A stretch of 64,000 nt of DNA from Rhodobacteraceae bacterium QY30 (lineage in GTDB: Bacteria; Pseudomonadota; Alphaproteobacteria; Rhodobacterales; Rhodobacteraceae): positions 2,340,501-2,404,500 of the forward strand of contig CP023454.1 of assembly GCA_002356635.1 (NCBI GenBank), written 5' to 3'. The position numbers and the translations under genes are program-made. The notes under the pieces are model-generated. The model was not told where the DNA came from. It saw only the letters and a program-made list of their open reading frames with translations, and did not search any database. Of this stretch, positions 61,784 through 64,000 are shown piece by piece; position 1 is the stretch's first letter; each line of letters begins with the position of its first letter.

Positions 61784-63979
61784 TCAGTAGAAACTTTGCG
61801 GGTCGATGTCGATGGCCAGGCGCAGGTTGGCGGGGCGCCGGACCTGCGCGACCCAGGCCGCCAGCGCTGCCTGCAACGCCACGCCGCGCGGCGCCTTCAC
61901 CAGAAGCCGCACCCGGTGCCGCCCCCGGACCCTGGCGATCGGCGCCGGGGCCGGGCCGAACACCTGCGCGCCGATGGCAGTCAGGGGACCTGTTCGGCGG
62001 GCCAGGTCGGTGCCCAGATCGAAAACCGCCTGAAGGTCGGGCGAAGACAGGATGATCCCCGCCAGTCGCCCGAAGGGCGGCACGCCCGCCGCCTGGCGCT
62101 GCGCCGCCTCTTCCCGCCAAAAGGCTTCCTCGTCCCCCGACAGGATCGCGCGGATCACCGGATGGTCGGGCTGCCAGGTCTGGAGCATCGCAACCCCCTT
62201 CCGTTCGGACCGCCCGGCGCGCCCGGCCACCTGCCGCATCAGCTGGAAGGTCCGTTCCGCCGCCCGCAGGTCTGACCCCTGCAATCCAAGGTCGGCGTCG
62301 ATCACGCCCACCAGCGTCAGAAGGGGAAAGTTGTGGCCCTTGGCGACCAGCTGCGTGCCGATGATGATGTCAGCCTCGCCGCGGCCGATTTCCGCGATCC
62401 GTGCCTTCAGCGCCCGGGCCGAGCCGAACAGGTCGGACGACAGCACCGCGACCCGGGCTTCGGGGAAGACCGCCGCGACTTCTTCGGCCAGCCGTTCGAC
62501 GCCGGGGCCGACGGGGGCCAGGCGCCCTTCGACTCCGCAAGAGGGGCAGACCGTGGGGATTGGTTTCGTTTCGCCGCACTGGTGGCAGACAAGACGCTTC
62601 TGGAAGCGGTGTTCGACCATTCGTGCGTCGCAATGATCGCAGCCGATCTGGTGGCCGCAGGCGCGGCAGACCGTCACCGGCGCATAGCCGCGGCGATTAA
62701 GGAACAGAAGCGACTGTTCCCCCCGCTCGATCCGTTCGGTGATCGCGGCCTGCAGCGTCGGGCTGATCCAGCGGCCGGGGGCCAGGGTTTCAGACCGCAT
62801 GTCGATGGCGCGCATCTCGGGCATCTCTGCCTCGCCAAAGCGGGTGGTCAGATCCAGCCGCGCGTATTTGCCGCTTTCGGCGTTGACCCAGGTTTCAAGG
62901 CTGGGCGTGGCCGAGGCCAGCACCACCTGCGCATCGCAGCCCGCAGCGCGCAGCACCGCCATGTCGCGGGCGTTGTAAAGAACACCGTCTTCCTGCTTGT
63001 AAGAGGTGTCGTGTTCCTCATCCACCACGACCAGACCAAGGTCACGGTAAGGCAGGAACAGCGCCGACCGCGCGCCAACGACCAGGCCCACGCCCCCCTC
63101 GCCCGCCATGCGCCACAGCCGGCGCCGTTCGGTTTGCGTGACGCCAGAATGCCATTCGCCGGGCTGCGCGCCAAAACGCGCCTCGACCCGGGTGAGGAAA
63201 TCGGCGGTCAGCGCGATTTCCGGCAGCAGCACCAATGCCTGCCGCCTTTGCCGCAGACATTCGGCCACGGCTTCCAGATAGACCTCGGTCTTGCCAGAAC
63301 CGGTGACGCCTTTCAAAAGCGTCGTGCCATAGCGGCCCGACCGGACAGCGCCGCGCAAAGCCTCGGCGGCGGTTTCCTGATCGGGGGCCAGGGGCTTGCC
63401 GGGGCGGTCGGGGTCCAGCATCGGGTAGGGCAGATCGCGGGGGGCGTCCTCTTCGGTCACGGCGCCGGTCTTGACCAGCCCCTTGACAACCGAAGTGGTG
63501 ACGCCCGCCAGAGCCGCCAGTTCGCCCAGCTGGAAGGCCGCCCCGCCATAATCGTCCAGCACCGCGAGCACCTTTTCGCGCGCCTCGGTCAGTCGACCGG
63601 GGGTTTGGGAACCGCGGCGGTAGACCCGCAGGTGACCCGGCGCCTCGCCCAGACCGGGGGAACGGGTGGCCAGGCGCAGCATGGCATCCAGCGGCGTCAG
63701 CGTGTAATCCGCCGCGCGGCCGAGGAAGGTCCGCAATTCGTCGCGCATTGGGGCCACGTCCAGCACGCGGGTGACGGGGCGGAGCTTCGCACGGTCGAAC
63801 GCGCCCTCGCCCGGCCCCCAGACAACACCCAGCACGCGGCGGGGGCCAAGCGGAACCTCGACGAAATCGCCCAGGGCGCAGCCGGTTTCGGGGGCAAGGT
63901 AGTCCAGCACCCGGCCCAGTGGCTCGGTCGTCAGGATGCCCACCCGATGGGCGGCGGGGAAGTAGTCGGGATCAGACAT
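61784..63979 (-). CDS. priA: Primosomal protein N' (replication restart helicase)
   Basis: 3'-5' DNA helicase of 731 residues that reloads DnaB at stalled forks. N-terminal 3'-DNA-binding domain, then Walker A GVTGSGKTEVYLEAV, the DEEH box VVVDEEHDTSYKQ, and a zinc region with CxxC pairs (CRACGHQIGCDHCDARM, CHQCGETKPIPTVCPSC). Motif V/VI VAKGHNFPLLTLVGVIDAD and QVAGRAGRSERKG are intact. The first codon lies 21 bases from the window end. No partner gene is near. Confidence 0.96.
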   Translation of the reverse strand: MSDPDYFPAAHRVGILTTEPLGRVLDYLAPETGCALGDFVEVPLGPRRVLGVVWGPGEGAFDRAKLRPVTRVLDVAPMRDELRTFLGRAADYTLTPLDAMLRLATRSPGLGEAPGHLRVYRRGSQTPGRLTEAREKVLAVLDDYGGAAFQLGELAALAGVTTSVVKGLVKTGAVTEEDAPRDLPYPMLDPDRPGKPLAPDQETAAEALRGAVRSGRYGTTLLKGVTGSGKTEVYLEAVAECLRQRRQALVLLPEIALTADFLTRVEARFGAQPGEWHSGVTQTERRRLWRMAGEGGVGLVVGARSALFLPYRDLGLVVVDEEHDTSYKQEDGVLYNARDMAVLRAAGCDAQVVLASATPSLETWVNAESGKYARLDLTTRFGEAEMPEMRAIDMRSETLAPGRWISPTLQAAITERIERGEQSLLFLNRRGYAPVTVCRACGHQIGCDHCDARMVEHRFQKRLVCHQCGETKPIPTVCPSCGVEGRLAPVGPGVERLAEEVAAVFPEARVAVLSSDLFGSARALKARIAEIGRGEADIIIGTQLVAKGHNFPLLTLVGVIDADLGLQGSDLRAAERTFQLMRQVAGRAGRSERKGVAMLQTWQPDHPVIRAILSGDEEAFWREEAAQRQAAGVPPFGRLAGIILSSPDLQAVFDLGTDLARRTGPLTAIGAQVFGPAPAPIARVRGRHRVRLLVKAPRGVALQAALAAWVAQVRRPANLRLAIDIDPQSFY

Positions 63980-64000
63980 GAGGCCCTTCTGCCCACGTTG

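Overview
The window is a continuous stretch of high-GC alphaproteobacterial chromosome. Gene content points to Rhodobacterales (Rhodobacteraceae/Paracoccaceae): a bztABCD acidic amino acid transporter, a DUF6280-type small protein, a Hint-domain protein, the pccB...pccA...scpA propionyl-CoA block, UbiK next to lgt, and an ATP12 chaperone. I cannot fix the genus. I see no rRNA, tRNA, CRISPR array, insertion sequence or prophage. Nearly all DNA is coding and most genes are ordinary chromosomal genes in short, tightly packed operons.

Layout. 1-3.7 kb: valS, overlapped by a small gene that ends in a probable frameshift. 3.7-13.2 kb: MFS transporter, HisC-like aminotransferase, secreted DUF305 protein, alanine/serine-glyoxylate-type aminotransferase, MsbA-like ABC exporter, YgfZ, membrane acyltransferase, then efp divergent from a DUF6280-type gene. 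13.4-17.8 kb (minus strand): pcm, tolC and a long acidic protein with PopZ-like ends, then ubiK. 17.9-20.7 kb (plus): lgt, a MidA-type methyltransferase and pgeF. 20.9-21.8 kb: a 47-codon ORF and a Hint-domain protein. 21.9-26.4 kb (minus): bztABCD. 26.6-32 kb: crcB-pseudouridine synthase-HAD phosphatase-ATP12 operon, a RatA/Coq10-like gene, hpt and miaB.

32.1-41.0 kb is the most accessory-looking part, a surface-glycan locus. It holds a divergent glycosyltransferase-like gene, a sugar-nucleotide epimerase, a single GT2, an 828-residue double GT2, a Wzm-type permease, a Wzt-type ATPase with an extra C-terminal domain, and an opposing GT2. Overlapping stop and start codons tie the double GT2, the permease and the ATPase together, so the likely task is building a glycan in the cytoplasm and exporting it through the ABC transporter.

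41.2-45.4 kb: endonuclease/exonuclease/phosphatase-family protein, TerB/J-domain protein, GNAT and glyoxalase-like pair, nhaA. 45.5-55.3 kb (minus): the propionyl-CoA to succinyl-CoA block (pccB, secreted protein, tiny lipoprotein, 115-aa protein, two paralogous glycine-rich lipoproteins, pccA, a multi-spanning membrane protein, scpA). TTTGCAAA-like sites lie upstream of pccB, but no regulator gene is next to it. 55.4-64 kb: DUF486 membrane protein, ychF, a VOC protein, trpA, a MATE exporter, a COG4315-type secreted protein with an ECF sigma/anti-sigma pair, and priA.

Points most worth a second look: the double GT2 with a domain shared with its neighbour; the PopZ-like protein in its pcm-tolC context; the envelope-protein genes inside the propionyl-CoA block; the probable frameshift after valS; a Hint protein without the usual cysteine, preceded by a small ORF; and several perfect inverted repeats between genes.
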